This document shows, piece after piece, positions 8,884 to 17,084 of a DNA stretch of 33,783 nt (positions are counted from its first letter, which is position 1; every line of letters begins with the position of its first letter). Location: NCBI GenBank assembly GCA_017881725.1, contig JADGQO010000049.1, positions 1 to 33,783 on the forward strand. Reading direction: 5' to 3'. A program made the position numbers and the translations under genes. The stretch comes from Fibrobacteria bacterium (GTDB taxonomy: Bacteria > Fibrobacterota > Fibrobacteria > UBA11236). The notes beneath the pieces were generated by a model. The model saw only the letters and a list, made by a program, of their open reading frames with translations. It searched no databases and was not told the origin of the DNA.

Positions 8884-10335
8884 CTAGCCACCCTTCCTGA
8901 AAATTCGCTGGGATTCATAATTCCGCGCCAACCCGGCGGATATGCCCTGCATACAATAATGCATCTGTCGGCAAGCTGGAAATTCCTTCTGGAGGTGGTA
9001 AAGCGTCTCCACGATCTCATCGTACCGAAGCTTGTTGGATTTAAAAATCGCGAAAGCATAGTCGCACATGTACTCAGGATCAATTTGATCGATCCGGTTT
9101 CGATACTCGATTTTGTAGCCCTTGGCGAATTGCTGCATGGCCAAATCCGATTGGCCGTTGGCAAACAATAAATTGGCATATGTCCGATAATAATTCGGTC
9201 CATTTTTATCCCGGACCGCTTGGCCCGCCAACTTCAAACCCTTCTCGAGATCCAATCCCAAAAGGTAGTAACAGTCCGCGATATCTCTTTTATCCGCCGG
9301 GCTTTTACTCGCCGCGCCGAGATTTTCCAAAAGCGACTTCGCCTCGGTGGCGCGATTTTGGTGGACCAGAACTTCCGCCTTTACCAATTGGGCTTCCACA
9401 TCGGTATTTTGACCCAAAAAGACGCTGGCTTCTTTCCATTGTCCAAGCCGCGCGCAACATTCCGCGAGCGCCAAGTCAGTGTTGAATTTAGACGCCAAAT
9501 CCGGGAAATTTTTTTCCTCGGTTTTGATGCGCAGATTGGTGAGCTTGCTCAAGGTGAAATAAGCCGCAGATAAAGTCTCCATCAGGAAAGGATCATAAAA
9601 ATTGATTTGCGTGTTCTTGCCTTGGTCGAGATAGGTTTCCGGCTGCTGCGCATCGCTCAATACGGCTGCGAGCGAAAGCTCGACGTCGGAGAGATTCGGC
9701 GAGTTGGACATTAATAAAATGCGTAACTTGCAACGCCGGCCGCGTTGGGAAGCCGTCGTCATTCCCGGCGTAAGATCCGCAGGTGTGGCTCCCTTGAGTT
9801 CCAGTTCCTCCCACTGCGCGCCATTGTCGCGCATCGCCTTCTGGGATTCCGGAGCGCTTTCTCCCACTTGCTTGCGGGTGGCCCCCAAAAAAACATCCGC
9901 CATCTCCAACATGGCCGGTCCGGCTCCGCCGAGTTTTTTGGCTTTCTCGAAGGATGCCTTGGCCGCGGGAAATTTTCTGGCTTGGTACTGGATTTGACCC
10001 AGGTAGGTATAGTGGATGGCCGTGCTGTTATCCGTGATTAAGCCGGCGTAATACTCAGCCATGATGGAGTTTGAAAATCCCTGTAAAACGTCAAAGAGGC
10101 TCCCCAACCGGTAATAGGCGAGCGACTTGCCCTTCAGGGCGCGCAAGGATTTTTCATCCAACTTTCCGGTTCCGATGTCCCCATCCCAAATGGATATAGC
10201 TTCTTCGTACCGATGGCGACGGATTAGCTCGACCGGATCTTCCTTTCCCCACCCCGAAATATTCAGGACGGCTACCAAAAAGATGGGAACGATTCCCTTA
10301 TGGAAGGGAATCGACTTAATTCTTAAAAAGGTCAT
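8884..10335 (-). CDS. Secreted TPR-repeat protein of unknown function
   Basis: From the ATG at 10335 the product is 483 residues. It begins with MTFLRIKSIPFHKGIVPIFLVAVL, a signal peptide or membrane anchor, which places the rest in the periplasm. Helical pairs typical of tetratricopeptide repeats recur through the sequence, for example YLGQIQYQARKFPAAKASFEKAKKLG, LALAECCARLGQWKEASVFL, VLVHQNRATEAKSLLENLG and LLFANGQSDLAMQQFAKGY. A basic, low-homology stretch (MTTASQRGRRCKLRILLMS) interrupts the repeats. The gene overlaps the end of the TolB-like gene by 20 bases, which indicates translational coupling. TPR proteins are protein-protein scaffolds, so it may tie the TolB-like protein to the importer. 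No closer family is recognised. Confidence 0.8.
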   Translation of the reverse strand: MTFLRIKSIPFHKGIVPIFLVAVLNISGWGKEDPVELIRRHRYEEAISIWDGDIGTGKLDEKSLRALKGKSLAYYRLGSLFDVLQGFSNSIMAEYYAGLITDNSTAIHYTYLGQIQYQARKFPAAKASFEKAKKLGGAGPAMLEMADVFLGATRKQVGESAPESQKAMRDNGAQWEELELKGATPADLTPGMTTASQRGRRCKLRILLMSNSPNLSDVELSLAAVLSDAQQPETYLDQGKNTQINFYDPFLMETLSAAYFTLSKLTNLRIKTEEKNFPDLASKFNTDLALAECCARLGQWKEASVFLGQNTDVEAQLVKAEVLVHQNRATEAKSLLENLGAASKSPADKRDIADCYYLLGLDLEKGLKLAGQAVRDKNGPNYYRTYANLLFANGQSDLAMQQFAKGYKIEYRNRIDQIDPEYMCDYAFAIFKSNKLRYDEIVETLYHLQKEFPACRQMHYCMQGISAGLARNYESQRIFRKGG

Positions 10336-11617
10336 ACTTGGCCAGGTCCACCTTTTCCGCGCCCAGACGAAGATCCGAGCCAATCAGCACGGAGGCAAAA
10401 ATTTGGAAATCGAGTCCAGACTGCCCGGCAAATACGATGATGGGATAATTGGGCAAGCAGTCGACATCGCGATGGATGCTGCTTTGCGTGGTAATGGTGG
10501 CGCGGGTGTAGTTTTGATCGTACAGCCACTTTTCCAAATTGACCACTTCCAAAGGATTGAGCCGGCTGGATTCGCGCTTGGCATAAACAATGGCGCGCGA
10601 TCCGGGAAGCCAAGTCGGCCCGGTATAGGAACTCGGGTACACGTTTTCGGCAATTTTCGGTGTTTTCCCATGCAAATCCGCGACTTCCACGAGATGGCCC
10701 TGGGGATCCACTTTCAATTGCATCACACCGATGTCCACCACGCGATCGTTCAGATCATTTGAGATCTGATAAGCGACGAAATGACCGTCGAAAGACCAGG
10801 ACGGGTGGCTCTTGTTATTGGTGATTTGATTATTGAAAATTTTGATCTTCCTCTCGTCCTTGAAATCCATCAAGGCAATGGTGTAGAGGCCGCGTTTTTT
10901 ATTGCCGCTGGTGCGAGTGGTATAAGCCAAAAACCGGCCATCGGGCGAGTACGCCGGAAACATTTCCTCACCGGGATTCGTGGTCAAACGTTCAAAGGCG
11001 TTTCGGGACTCTCGCTTGATGTCTTTTCCCAGGTACTTGGTAATGTCCGGGACCAGGTATAGATCGCCGTCTCCCGTGCGCGCGGACACGAATACCAGAC
11101 TCTTGCCGTCGGGCGACCAACGCGGCGCGCCGTCCACCTCCGGGTCGAAGGTGAGGCGCGTATGCTGCTTGGAGCCGATGGCGCCGATGTACACGTCATG
11201 GTTATTCACTCCGCCGGCGCTTACATAAGCATAATATTGGACGCCACTATGCAACACAGGACACCACTCCAACTCATCCTCATAACCTTTGAAAATGTTT
11301 TGGTCCGGATCCTCGTCTATATTGACGTCCTCGATTTTACTGCCGGATGCCTTGGGTGAGATTTGCGTCAGCTCTTTGGTCTTCGAATCGTACAGCCAGA
11401 TCTGTCGGTTATCCCTAATCTGGCGGACGAACGCAATGTAATTGACCATGTTGGGACAAATTTTCGGATGGAAAAGCTGTCCGGATATTTTAGGGTTGTC
11501 GCTGGACACAACGACGACGGTTTTACTCGCGTCCGTTGCCTCGGTCACGGCGTTCGCCGCAGTTACGGCGAAAGTCCCCAAAAGCCAACAACTGGTCAGG
11601 ATTCTGCTGCTCATCAT
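10316..11617 (-). CDS. TolB-like periplasmic beta-propeller protein
   Basis: The product is 433 residues with a Sec signal peptide (MMSSRILTSCWLLGTFAVTAANA). It contains several WD40-like/PD40 blades: IAFVRQIRDNRQIWLYD, PRWSPDGKSLVFVSARTGDGDLYLV, PAYSPDGRFLAYTTRTSGNKKRGLYTI and PSWSFDGHFVAYQIS. This is the propeller half of TolB-like proteins. The canonical TolB N-terminal domain is absent; a protein with that kind of fold is encoded two genes upstream. AAAAGG lies seven bases before the first ATG. In the Tol-Pal system TolB couples inner and outer membranes. Here it sits in an ABC-importer operon, and no tolQ, tolR or pal gene is visible, so equating it with TolB itself would be wrong. Confidence 0.85.
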   Translation of the reverse strand: MMSSRILTSCWLLGTFAVTAANAVTEATDASKTVVVVSSDNPKISGQLFHPKICPNMVNYIAFVRQIRDNRQIWLYDSKTKELTQISPKASGSKIEDVNIDEDPDQNIFKGYEDELEWCPVLHSGVQYYAYVSAGGVNNHDVYIGAIGSKQHTRLTFDPEVDGAPRWSPDGKSLVFVSARTGDGDLYLVPDITKYLGKDIKRESRNAFERLTTNPGEEMFPAYSPDGRFLAYTTRTSGNKKRGLYTIALMDFKDERKIKIFNNQITNNKSHPSWSFDGHFVAYQISNDLNDRVVDIGVMQLKVDPQGHLVEVADLHGKTPKIAENVYPSSYTGPTWLPGSRAIVYAKRESSRLNPLEVVNLEKWLYDQNYTRATITTQSSIHRDVDCLPNYPIIVFAGQSGLDFQIFASVLIGSDLRLGAEKVDLAKYDLFKN

Positions 11618-11640
11618 GGCAAACCTTTTCTCCCTCGGTG

Positions 11641-12936
11641 TTAGAGGTCGCTAATGCTTTTGAGGTAGTTTTCGGCCTTCAGATTCTCGTTCTTATACTT
11701 GTCGTTCTTCGAGAACCAGACTTCGTAGTCTTTCCACTTCAACGTGGCCTGCTGACGATAGTAATTCTGCTTGTCCGGATTCGTGGAATTCTTATACAGC
11801 CGCGTCCAAGCCAAAGCCCAAAAATATTTAGTCCTCTGCATCACGTCGTCAAAGACCGCGGGTTCGATGAAACTTTGATCCCGGATGACCGCTTCAAACG
11901 CTTGATGTGCCTTGGAATACTGCTTCAACTCGACGTAACAAATACCCAGATTCATGTTCGCGAGGGGATAATACTTTTCATACTCGAGAACGTTTTGAAA
12001 GGCCGATACCGCCTCGCTCATATGTCCGACCTTGAGGAGGGATACGCCTTTCAGGAAGTTGCCCTGCACGTATTCTTCGCGATCCTGGGCGCCACGTTTC
12101 TTGGAGGTGGGCTTGGACAGCGCCGAGAATGAACGGATGGCATTCACATAATCCTGTTGCTTGTACGCCGATATGCCCAACTTGAAGTTGTTCGAGCCGG
12201 CATCGGTTGCCGCTCCGGCTTCGGGAGATGCGGCCGGTCTCGGCGCTGGGGCGGGCAAGGCGACCACGGCTTGGCGGGCCTCATCGGTTGGTTCCACTTT
12301 TTCAGGCAAGGGAAGATCTTCCGGCGGGAAGGCCTTGACTGGAGCGGGGGCGGGTACGACGGCAGGGGGTGGCACGACTGCCTTGGGAGCGGGAGTCGGT
12401 TCCGGTTTACGCATGGCCACTTGAATCGGCTCGGGAGCCGGCTTGACGACGGGCTCCGGTTTGGGTTTTACCGCGGGAGGCTGGGGTTTGGCCGGTTCCG
12501 GAATTGCGACTGGTTCCGGTGAGACGGCAGGTTCGGAAGGCTTAACCGTTTGATGTTTGGGTTTTGGGTGCGATACCGGTTTCGGTTCCGGTATGGCGGC
12601 GACTTCGGGTTTCGGAGTTGGCTCGGGCATCGGCTTCGCTACGGGTTCAGGCGCCGGGACTGGCTTGGGGATGGATTTAGCGGTATCTTGCAGGACGATT
12701 TTACCCGAATCCGTGAAAGGCTCGGTGCCCGCTTCGGGCTCCTTGAAGCCTGGCTCGACTTGGCTGTTCAGAGCATTTTTTATCCGTTCCGCGTTGCGGC
12801 TTTTTTGCAATTCAATCCAGCCCCATACGATCACCCCCAGCAGTACGATTGCCACGATGATCAAGACGGATATGAATTGGTTCCGCTTTTTACGCTTGGC
12901 GGAAACTTCCATGTAGCTGAAATTCGTATCGCTCAT
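11641..12936 (-). CDS. Membrane-anchored proline-rich protein with C-terminal TPRs (TonB-like architecture)
   Basis: From the ATG at 12936 (AGGGA eight bases upstream) the product is 431 residues. A short basic cytoplasmic N terminus (SAKRKKRNQF) is followed by one transmembrane helix (about residues 22-43). Then comes a Pro/Lys/Glu/Ala-rich segment (about 85-230) built of X-P repeats such as PKPVPAPEPVAKPMPEP. The C-terminal third carries TPR units: NFKLGISAYKQQDYVNAIRSFSAL, VSLLKVGHMSEAVSAFQNVL and LGICYVELKQYSKAHQAFEAVI. Anchor plus extended proline arm resembles TonB and TolA, but the end is a TPR domain rather than a TonB C-terminal domain. It probably reaches across the periplasm from the inner membrane. 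The partner is unknown; the TolB-like protein encoded next is the obvious candidate. Confidence 0.85.
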   Translation of the reverse strand: MSDTNFSYMEVSAKRKKRNQFISVLIIVAIVLLGVIVWGWIELQKSRNAERIKNALNSQVEPGFKEPEAGTEPFTDSGKIVLQDTAKSIPKPVPAPEPVAKPMPEPTPKPEVAAIPEPKPVSHPKPKHQTVKPSEPAVSPEPVAIPEPAKPQPPAVKPKPEPVVKPAPEPIQVAMRKPEPTPAPKAVVPPPAVVPAPAPVKAFPPEDLPLPEKVEPTDEARQAVVALPAPAPRPAASPEAGAATDAGSNNFKLGISAYKQQDYVNAIRSFSALSKPTSKKRGAQDREEYVQGNFLKGVSLLKVGHMSEAVSAFQNVLEYEKYYPLANMNLGICYVELKQYSKAHQAFEAVIRDQSFIEPAVFDDVMQRTKYFWALAWTRLYKNSTNPDKQNYYRQQATLKWKDYEVWFSKNDKYKNENLKAENYLKSISDL

Positions 12937-12988
12937 ATGCAATCCCTAGAAATATATTTTACCGATTCCCTCACGTAAGCCGTCACGG

Positions 12989-14095
12989 TTACGGTTCGGG
13001 TGGCGGAAGTTTTGGTTGCCCAATCGACCCGCCGTTGTTAGCGCCATTATCAGGACTTTTTTTCAGGTTTTCCACCCAGTACGCCGCTACGCCACCGCCA
13101 ATCCCAAGCACGCCCAGGGAAATCCACAGGGCCTTGTTGGAGTGGCCGCCGTCTTTGACGACCACGGGTTGTCCGCCATCTTTTTCTTTACTGAATAGAG
13201 TATTAAAAAAAACCTTTTCATAGTCCAGTAATTTGATCAGCTCATCCGATGGTTGAGGCGGCAATTCCAGGACCAAGGCTTTCCCGGCAACATCGTACAT
13301 GGCCAATCGATAAATGAAACTTTTCCCGTCGCGGTACAACCTCGAGTAAAGGAGGTTGGACACACCGAGTTTTTGACCCAGGCCAATCATGTTTTCAAGC
13401 GAGGGGACGATAGAATATTTATTGATTTCCAATGCCGCTAAAAGCTCGGCCAGTTCCGTCGGGCTCATTAAATCGTATGCGCCATTCCCATAAATTCGGG
13501 TGCATACCCGGTCGAAAAACGCGCGGGATTGGGGGGTATTTTCGCTGAGATCGATTACCGCGAGAGAACGACCGTGTTTCCCCTTGTCCAATCCCGGTCT
13601 GACCTGGGAAAACTCGCCCACCGCAGCGGATAACGATTTTTCCAACCCATTCATCCTTTCCGCTTCGGTAAGGCCCGATGCCTCCATAACCTTTGTCCAG
13701 GCTATTTTTGCGGTGGGTATGTGCAAAATCTTCAGCGATACGGTATGGATATTTCCAAATGAGGTGGATGTCCCGAATAATACGTATTCAGCCTGTACGA
13801 CATTTCCGATGTCGAAGCTGCATTGCGGATTATTGCAAGCCTGCCTGGGGTTCATGTTGAAATCCGTGAGGCGCTTATTCAAGGTGTCCCGGTTGACAAC
13901 CGTCCACTTGGAGTTACCAGACAAATCCTTCCGCAGGATTTCGGATATCTCCGAATGTTGTTGGTTATCCCCCATGTCGACCAAGTCCAGGACGGCGATT
14001 TTTCCAACGGCATGGGATGTGTCGGGTTTGGAGCTGCTTGCAAAGGACACAGCGGGAACCAATGCCAGGATGAGAGCCAGCGTTTTTGATTTCAA
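12989..14095 (-). CDS. CsgG/DUF2380-like protein with two TolB_N-type domains and a C-terminal membrane helix
   Basis: The 368-residue product starts best at TTG 14095, with GGA seven bases upstream, giving the signal peptide MKSKTLALILALVPAVSFA. The frame extends to another TTG at 14107. The first domain (about residues 32-165: KIAVLDLVDMGDNQQHSEIS...LRKDLSG...VVNRDTLNKRL...CNNPQCSFDIGNVVQAEYVLFGTS) matches CsgG/DUF2380-like proteins. The second (about 175-285: SLAVIDLSENTPQSRAFFDRVCTRI...LGQKLGVSNLLYSRLYRDGKSFIYRLAMYDVAGKAL) has the same layout, suggesting an internal duplication. A single hydrophobic helix (ALWISLGVLGIGGGVAAYW) and a Gly/Asn/Pro-rich tail finish the protein. It is the first gene of the operon. 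The role is not known; envelope assembly or secretion is a guess from the fold. Confidence 0.75.
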   Translation of the reverse strand: MKSKTLALILALVPAVSFASSSKPDTSHAVGKIAVLDLVDMGDNQQHSEISEILRKDLSGNSKWTVVNRDTLNKRLTDFNMNPRQACNNPQCSFDIGNVVQAEYVLFGTSTSFGNIHTVSLKILHIPTAKIAWTKVMEASGLTEAERMNGLEKSLSAAVGEFSQVRPGLDKGKHGRSLAVIDLSENTPQSRAFFDRVCTRIYGNGAYDLMSPTELAELLAALEINKYSIVPSLENMIGLGQKLGVSNLLYSRLYRDGKSFIYRLAMYDVAGKALVLELPPQPSDELIKLLDYEKVFFNTLFSKEKDGGQPVVVKDGGHSNKALWISLGVLGIGGGVAAYWVENLKKSPDNGANNGGSIGQPKLPPPEP

Positions 14096-14325
14096 ATCAG
14101 ATTCCAACGTCGACCAGCGACAAGATTGAAAGTGGATGCAGGCCCCCGAGCCAAACCATGTCCCCTAAAAATAAACAAAGACCGAAAAAAGAGACTCCGT
14201 AAATTAAAAAAGTGCAGCCGTTCCCGTGAGCTTTTCAGTAAATCCCGGATTGTAGCTCCGGGCTGAATCCGGTTTTCATCCCGTGAATTGAAATTCCTGC
14301 CTATTTTTTTAACTTCAGCCATGTT

Positions 14326-14400
14326 GGCGACATACCCAAGTGGTAAGGGAGAGCTCTGCAAAAGCTTTATTCAGCGGTTCGAATCCGCTTGTCGCCTCCA
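14326..14400 (+). tRNA. tRNA-Cys (anticodon GCA)
   Basis: The cloverleaf folds by hand. The acceptor stem GGCGACA (14326-14332) pairs with TGTCGCC (14390-14396). The D stem is CCC/GGG around AAGTGGTAA. The anticodon stem GAGCT/AGCTT encloses the loop CTGCAAA with anticodon GCA (14358-14360). The T stem AGCGG/CCGCT encloses TTCGAAT. The discriminator base is T at 14397, as expected for tRNA-Cys, and CCA is encoded at 14398-14400. It is the only tRNA seen in the window. Confidence 0.96.
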
Positions 14401-14466
14401 CCTTTCCCCCAATCCGCCTAGGCCAATTGCTAGTCGGAACGGATTCCCGGCAACTCCAATAAAGAA

Positions 14467-14493
14467 AGCCCACTCGGCTTGACCGAGCGGGCT
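14467..14493 (-). terminator. Hairpin terminator for the PEGA-domain gene
   Basis: AGCCC-A-CTCGG (14467-14477) pairs with CCGAG-C-GGGCT (14483-14493) around CTTGA, with one A/C mismatch. Read on the minus strand the hairpin is followed by TTTCTTTATT, so it terminates transcription leaving the PEGA gene (14538). It probably also shields the tRNA-Cys region from that transcription. The plus-strand exit side is not T-rich. Confidence 0.7.
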
Positions 14494-14537
14494 GAACACC
14501 ACTTTTCCGGCACGACTCGCTGAGGCAAGTCCGGATA

Positions 14538-15101
14538 TTATTTGGAATTGAAGTCCACTTTTACATTCACGGTTTCTTCGGCCAAGACAGTCACCGAGAC
14601 CTCTTTGGTACGCTTACCATTCGAAACCTTGAAAATTCTTGTGCCGGCTTCAAGACGATTAATGGTTAACACCCCACCTTTGGTGGTTCCGACTACATCC
14701 CCATCGACTGATACGCGGCAATTACACTTGAGCGGGTTGGTGGTCAGGGCCACGCTTCCGTAGGGCATTAGGAGTTTTTTCTCTATGACCGTCTTTTGCC
14801 CGCCGCAAATATTGACGCGTTCATTAACAAGTTCTTCGCCGTTCAGCATGATGGTCAAAGTGTGGCGGCCGCTTGGAAAAGTCGTATCGATGGGCGAGAA
14901 GCCCAATTTGTTGCCCCCAAGGTAGACCACTGCTTTTTCGGGGGTAGTTATCACGTTGACCGAGCCTTGTTGGCCTCGTTCCGGAGGATTATCTCCATCT
15001 TGGGAGCAGGTTCCGGTTGTTTCACCCCGGGGCGCGCCGGTAATGGCCATGGCCAAAAACAAGACGGTACCTAGTGCTGAAATCTTTGGCGCGAAAGCCA
15101 T
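14538..15101 (-). CDS. Secreted protein with two PEGA-like domains
   Basis: The 187-residue product has a Sec signal peptide (MAFAPKISALGTVLFLAMAITGAP). Two PEGA-type beta domains follow. The first is about residues 47-113 (GSVNVITTPEKAVVYLGGNKLGFSPIDTTFPSGRHTLTIML). The second is about 114-185 (GSVALTTNPLKCNCRVSVDGDVVGTT...INRLEAGTRIFKVSNGKRTKEVSVTV). PEGA domains are surface or periplasmic beta modules without known enzymatic activity and often act as stalks. Four cysteines in the mature protein could form disulfides. GGAGGAGAC directly precedes the ATG, a strong ribosome binding site. The gene has its own promoter region with a tandem palindromic repeat, and a terminator. PEGA proteins often occur near CsgG/DUF2380-like proteins, such as the one encoded across the tRNA. 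Confidence 0.85.
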   Translation of the reverse strand: MAFAPKISALGTVLFLAMAITGAPRGETTGTCSQDGDNPPERGQQGSVNVITTPEKAVVYLGGNKLGFSPIDTTFPSGRHTLTIMLNGEELVNERVNICGGQKTVIEKKLLMPYGSVALTTNPLKCNCRVSVDGDVVGTTKGGVLTINRLEAGTRIFKVSNGKRTKEVSVTVLAEETVNVKVDFNSK

Positions 15102-15111
15102 GTCTCCTCCT

Positions 15112-15149
15112 GGATTTTAATCCTTACTAAGGATTTTAATCCCTACTAA
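15112..15149 (-). repeat. Two tandem 19-bp palindromic units in the leader of the PEGA gene
   Basis: GGATTTTAATCCTTACTAA (15112-15130) is repeated at once as 15131-15149 with one base changed (18/19). Each unit contains the inverted repeat GGATT-TT-AATCC. They lie between the predicted -10 box and the ribosome binding site of the PEGA gene, which is where a repressor operator or an RNA-level control element would sit. No known regulator site is recognised. Confidence 0.75.
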
Positions 15150-15176
15150 TATACTGCAAATCGAAAAAAGTTCCAC
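15148..15176 (-). promoter_or_regulatory. Possible promoter of the PEGA gene
   Basis: On the minus strand TATATT (complement of 15148-15153) resembles a -10 box. GTGGAA (complement of 15171-15176), 17 bases upstream, matches only 3/6 of the -35 consensus. The start site would fall inside the first palindromic unit, which fits negative control by a repressor. The weak -35 makes this tentative. Confidence 0.35.
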
Positions 15177-15218
15177 CTATTGAAGTGCAATTATGGCAGG
15201 CCCGGTTAAACGGGAAGT

Positions 15219-17075
15219 TTAGAACGCTTGCGCCAAATCCAGAACCCACTGATCATGACTGCGGGATTGCCAATCCAAAGCGTAGTCGAGCCGCAAATTG
15301 AATATGGACAGCAAGGAATACCGCAACCCCATGCCGATAGCCCGCCCCATTCCGGATTCGGTGGGTGACCGGCCCACTTGCCAGACCGTGCCAAAGTCGA
15401 CGAATGGGACCAGTTGCATTCCGAGTAATCCTCGCCATGAGCCTTCAGGATTCACAATACCGGGAGAAAAAGGGGTTATCCGGACCTCGAAGGAGGTCAA
15501 GATATATTCCGGCATCACGCCGTCCGTGAGACAAACTCCGGTCGTGAGATCCTTTTCAGGGCATAATTTTCGCCAGCCGTAACTTCGGACGCTGCGTGGT
15601 CCCCCAAGGAAAAACCGTTCCGAGTTGATGTTACCGGGAGCAAAAAATCGACCCCCGTCCAGACGTAAGGCCAGGTTCAAACGCTCGAAGAGCGGATAGT
15701 AATAGGCACTCTCCACTTCCAACCAATTGTGGCGCCCGGATAAAGGGGACTGGATATAACCGGCGTCATTGAGAAACGACCCGCCATTGCCCCAAGTGAG
15801 GGAAAAGCGAATCCCTTGGATGGGATTCACCGGGTCATTGACGAAACTAAAAAATCCGGAGTTGATGAAATTCAGGTTGAAGGTGCGCTCGGTGCGATTG
15901 GTGTCCAGCTTTTCACTTTTTCCCGTCAACTCTCCGGTACTGACCGCTCTCAGCCAGGTCGCCAGCGCACGGGAAATTTTCGCCGAGTTGGTGATATCGA
16001 AATCACCATTGTAGGCCCGGGCATTCTGCCGCAACGGACTATCCTGATACCAATTGGTCACAAAGTCGTCGTCGAACCGAAGGCTGGTGCCGAAAAACAG
16101 GGGGGATGAATAACCCGCGTACAAACTTTGTTTGCGTTGCGCCAGAGATCCTCCCAACCGACCTTCATGAAGCATGCCTTGAATATTCCCATGGCTCCAG
16201 TTCCCGGAAACGCCGGCGCCGTATTGGGTCTCAAAAAACAACCCGGCATCCAATTCACCGGGAACCTTTTCCTCGGTATTCAAAATAAGGGCGCTGCCAC
16301 GCCCAGAGGCCAGGCCCAGGCTGTCCTTTAGGCGGACATAATTGAAGGTTCGCGTGGATTTCAATTTCCGCTCGAAATTTCCCAAGGCGGCCACGCTCAG
16401 GGTATCGCCCCTGCGCATCCCGAAAATTCCGCGCAGTCGCGACGGTCGCGTAATTCCTGGGGCGCTGCTGCTGTCCCCTTCGCGGACATCGCGTATCATC
16501 AACGTGTCGAAGATGACGGCCGGACCGGGATCCACTTGAAATTCTAATGCGACGGTTTTGCCGGCGGTATCCACGGTGATTTGTTCGGTCGATTTCGCGT
16601 GCAGGAAACCGGCCATGCCGTAGACATTGAGAATGGACCGTCGATCATTAAAAATCAAATCCCTGGCGAAGGCTCGACCGTATCGGGAATCGACGCCGGC
16701 GGTATCGATTCGGGGCCAGGAACCGTCCGTGGTGGTAACCGTCACGCTCCCGAAAGCATACCGGCGTCCTTCGCGGATAATCAAGGCAACATGGTCGGAA
16801 TCAAGCCCGCCACGCTGTGGCTGAGCGACCTTGAACGCCGCGTCCAGGTATCCGGATTCGCCGTATAAATCCGATAGGGACAAGGTGGCGTCATCGACCC
16901 AATCGTCCCATTCTTCCGCAGATAGCGCTGCGGGATGATCCGGGGGACTGACTACGGCGTCGATCTTTTTCCGGGGCAGGTGATCGTTGCCCGCAAACGT
17001 TAGGGTGGCCGCATGAGATGATGCAATGGCCAGACCCAATCCCGCCAGGATGAGAAGTGGATTATTTCTTGCCAT
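15219..17075 (-). CDS. tamA: TamA/BamA-family outer-membrane protein
   Basis: The 618-residue product starts with a signal peptide (MARNNPLLILAGLGLAIASSHA). Residues about 25-270 hold POTRA-like modules (LSDLYGESGYLDAAFKV, VALIIREGRRYAFGSVTV, FNDRRSILNVYGMAGFLHAKSTEQITVD). About 275-618 form a 16-strand-type barrel of the bacterial surface antigen family. The loop-6 region reads RFFLGGPRSVRSYGWRKLCP, where VRSY takes the place of the usual VRGY/F. The final residue is Phe (LAQAF), the normal outer-membrane barrel end. It sits nine bases after the tamB-like gene, which supports a TamA role (insertion of outer-membrane proteins or lipid transport together with TamB) over a BamA role. A second BamA-type paralogue could have been misread as TamA, but the linkage makes this unlikely. 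Confidence 0.87.
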   Translation of the reverse strand: MARNNPLLILAGLGLAIASSHAATLTFAGNDHLPRKKIDAVVSPPDHPAALSAEEWDDWVDDATLSLSDLYGESGYLDAAFKVAQPQRGGLDSDHVALIIREGRRYAFGSVTVTTTDGSWPRIDTAGVDSRYGRAFARDLIFNDRRSILNVYGMAGFLHAKSTEQITVDTAGKTVALEFQVDPGPAVIFDTLMIRDVREGDSSSAPGITRPSRLRGIFGMRRGDTLSVAALGNFERKLKSTRTFNYVRLKDSLGLASGRGSALILNTEEKVPGELDAGLFFETQYGAGVSGNWSHGNIQGMLHEGRLGGSLAQRKQSLYAGYSSPLFFGTSLRFDDDFVTNWYQDSPLRQNARAYNGDFDITNSAKISRALATWLRAVSTGELTGKSEKLDTNRTERTFNLNFINSGFFSFVNDPVNPIQGIRFSLTWGNGGSFLNDAGYIQSPLSGRHNWLEVESAYYYPLFERLNLALRLDGGRFFAPGNINSERFFLGGPRSVRSYGWRKLCPEKDLTTGVCLTDGVMPEYILTSFEVRITPFSPGIVNPEGSWRGLLGMQLVPFVDFGTVWQVGRSPTESGMGRAIGMGLRYSLLSIFNLRLDYALDWQSRSHDQWVLDLAQAF

Positions 17076-17084
17076 GGGCCGGGC

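Noticed and set aside
14092..14361. 89-codon minus-strand open frame
   Set aside because: It runs through the tRNA-Cys gene and shows no protein-like pattern.
15199..15212. Possible hairpin CCCG...CGGG after tamA
   Set aside because: The stem is only four base pairs and no T tract follows on the minus strand.
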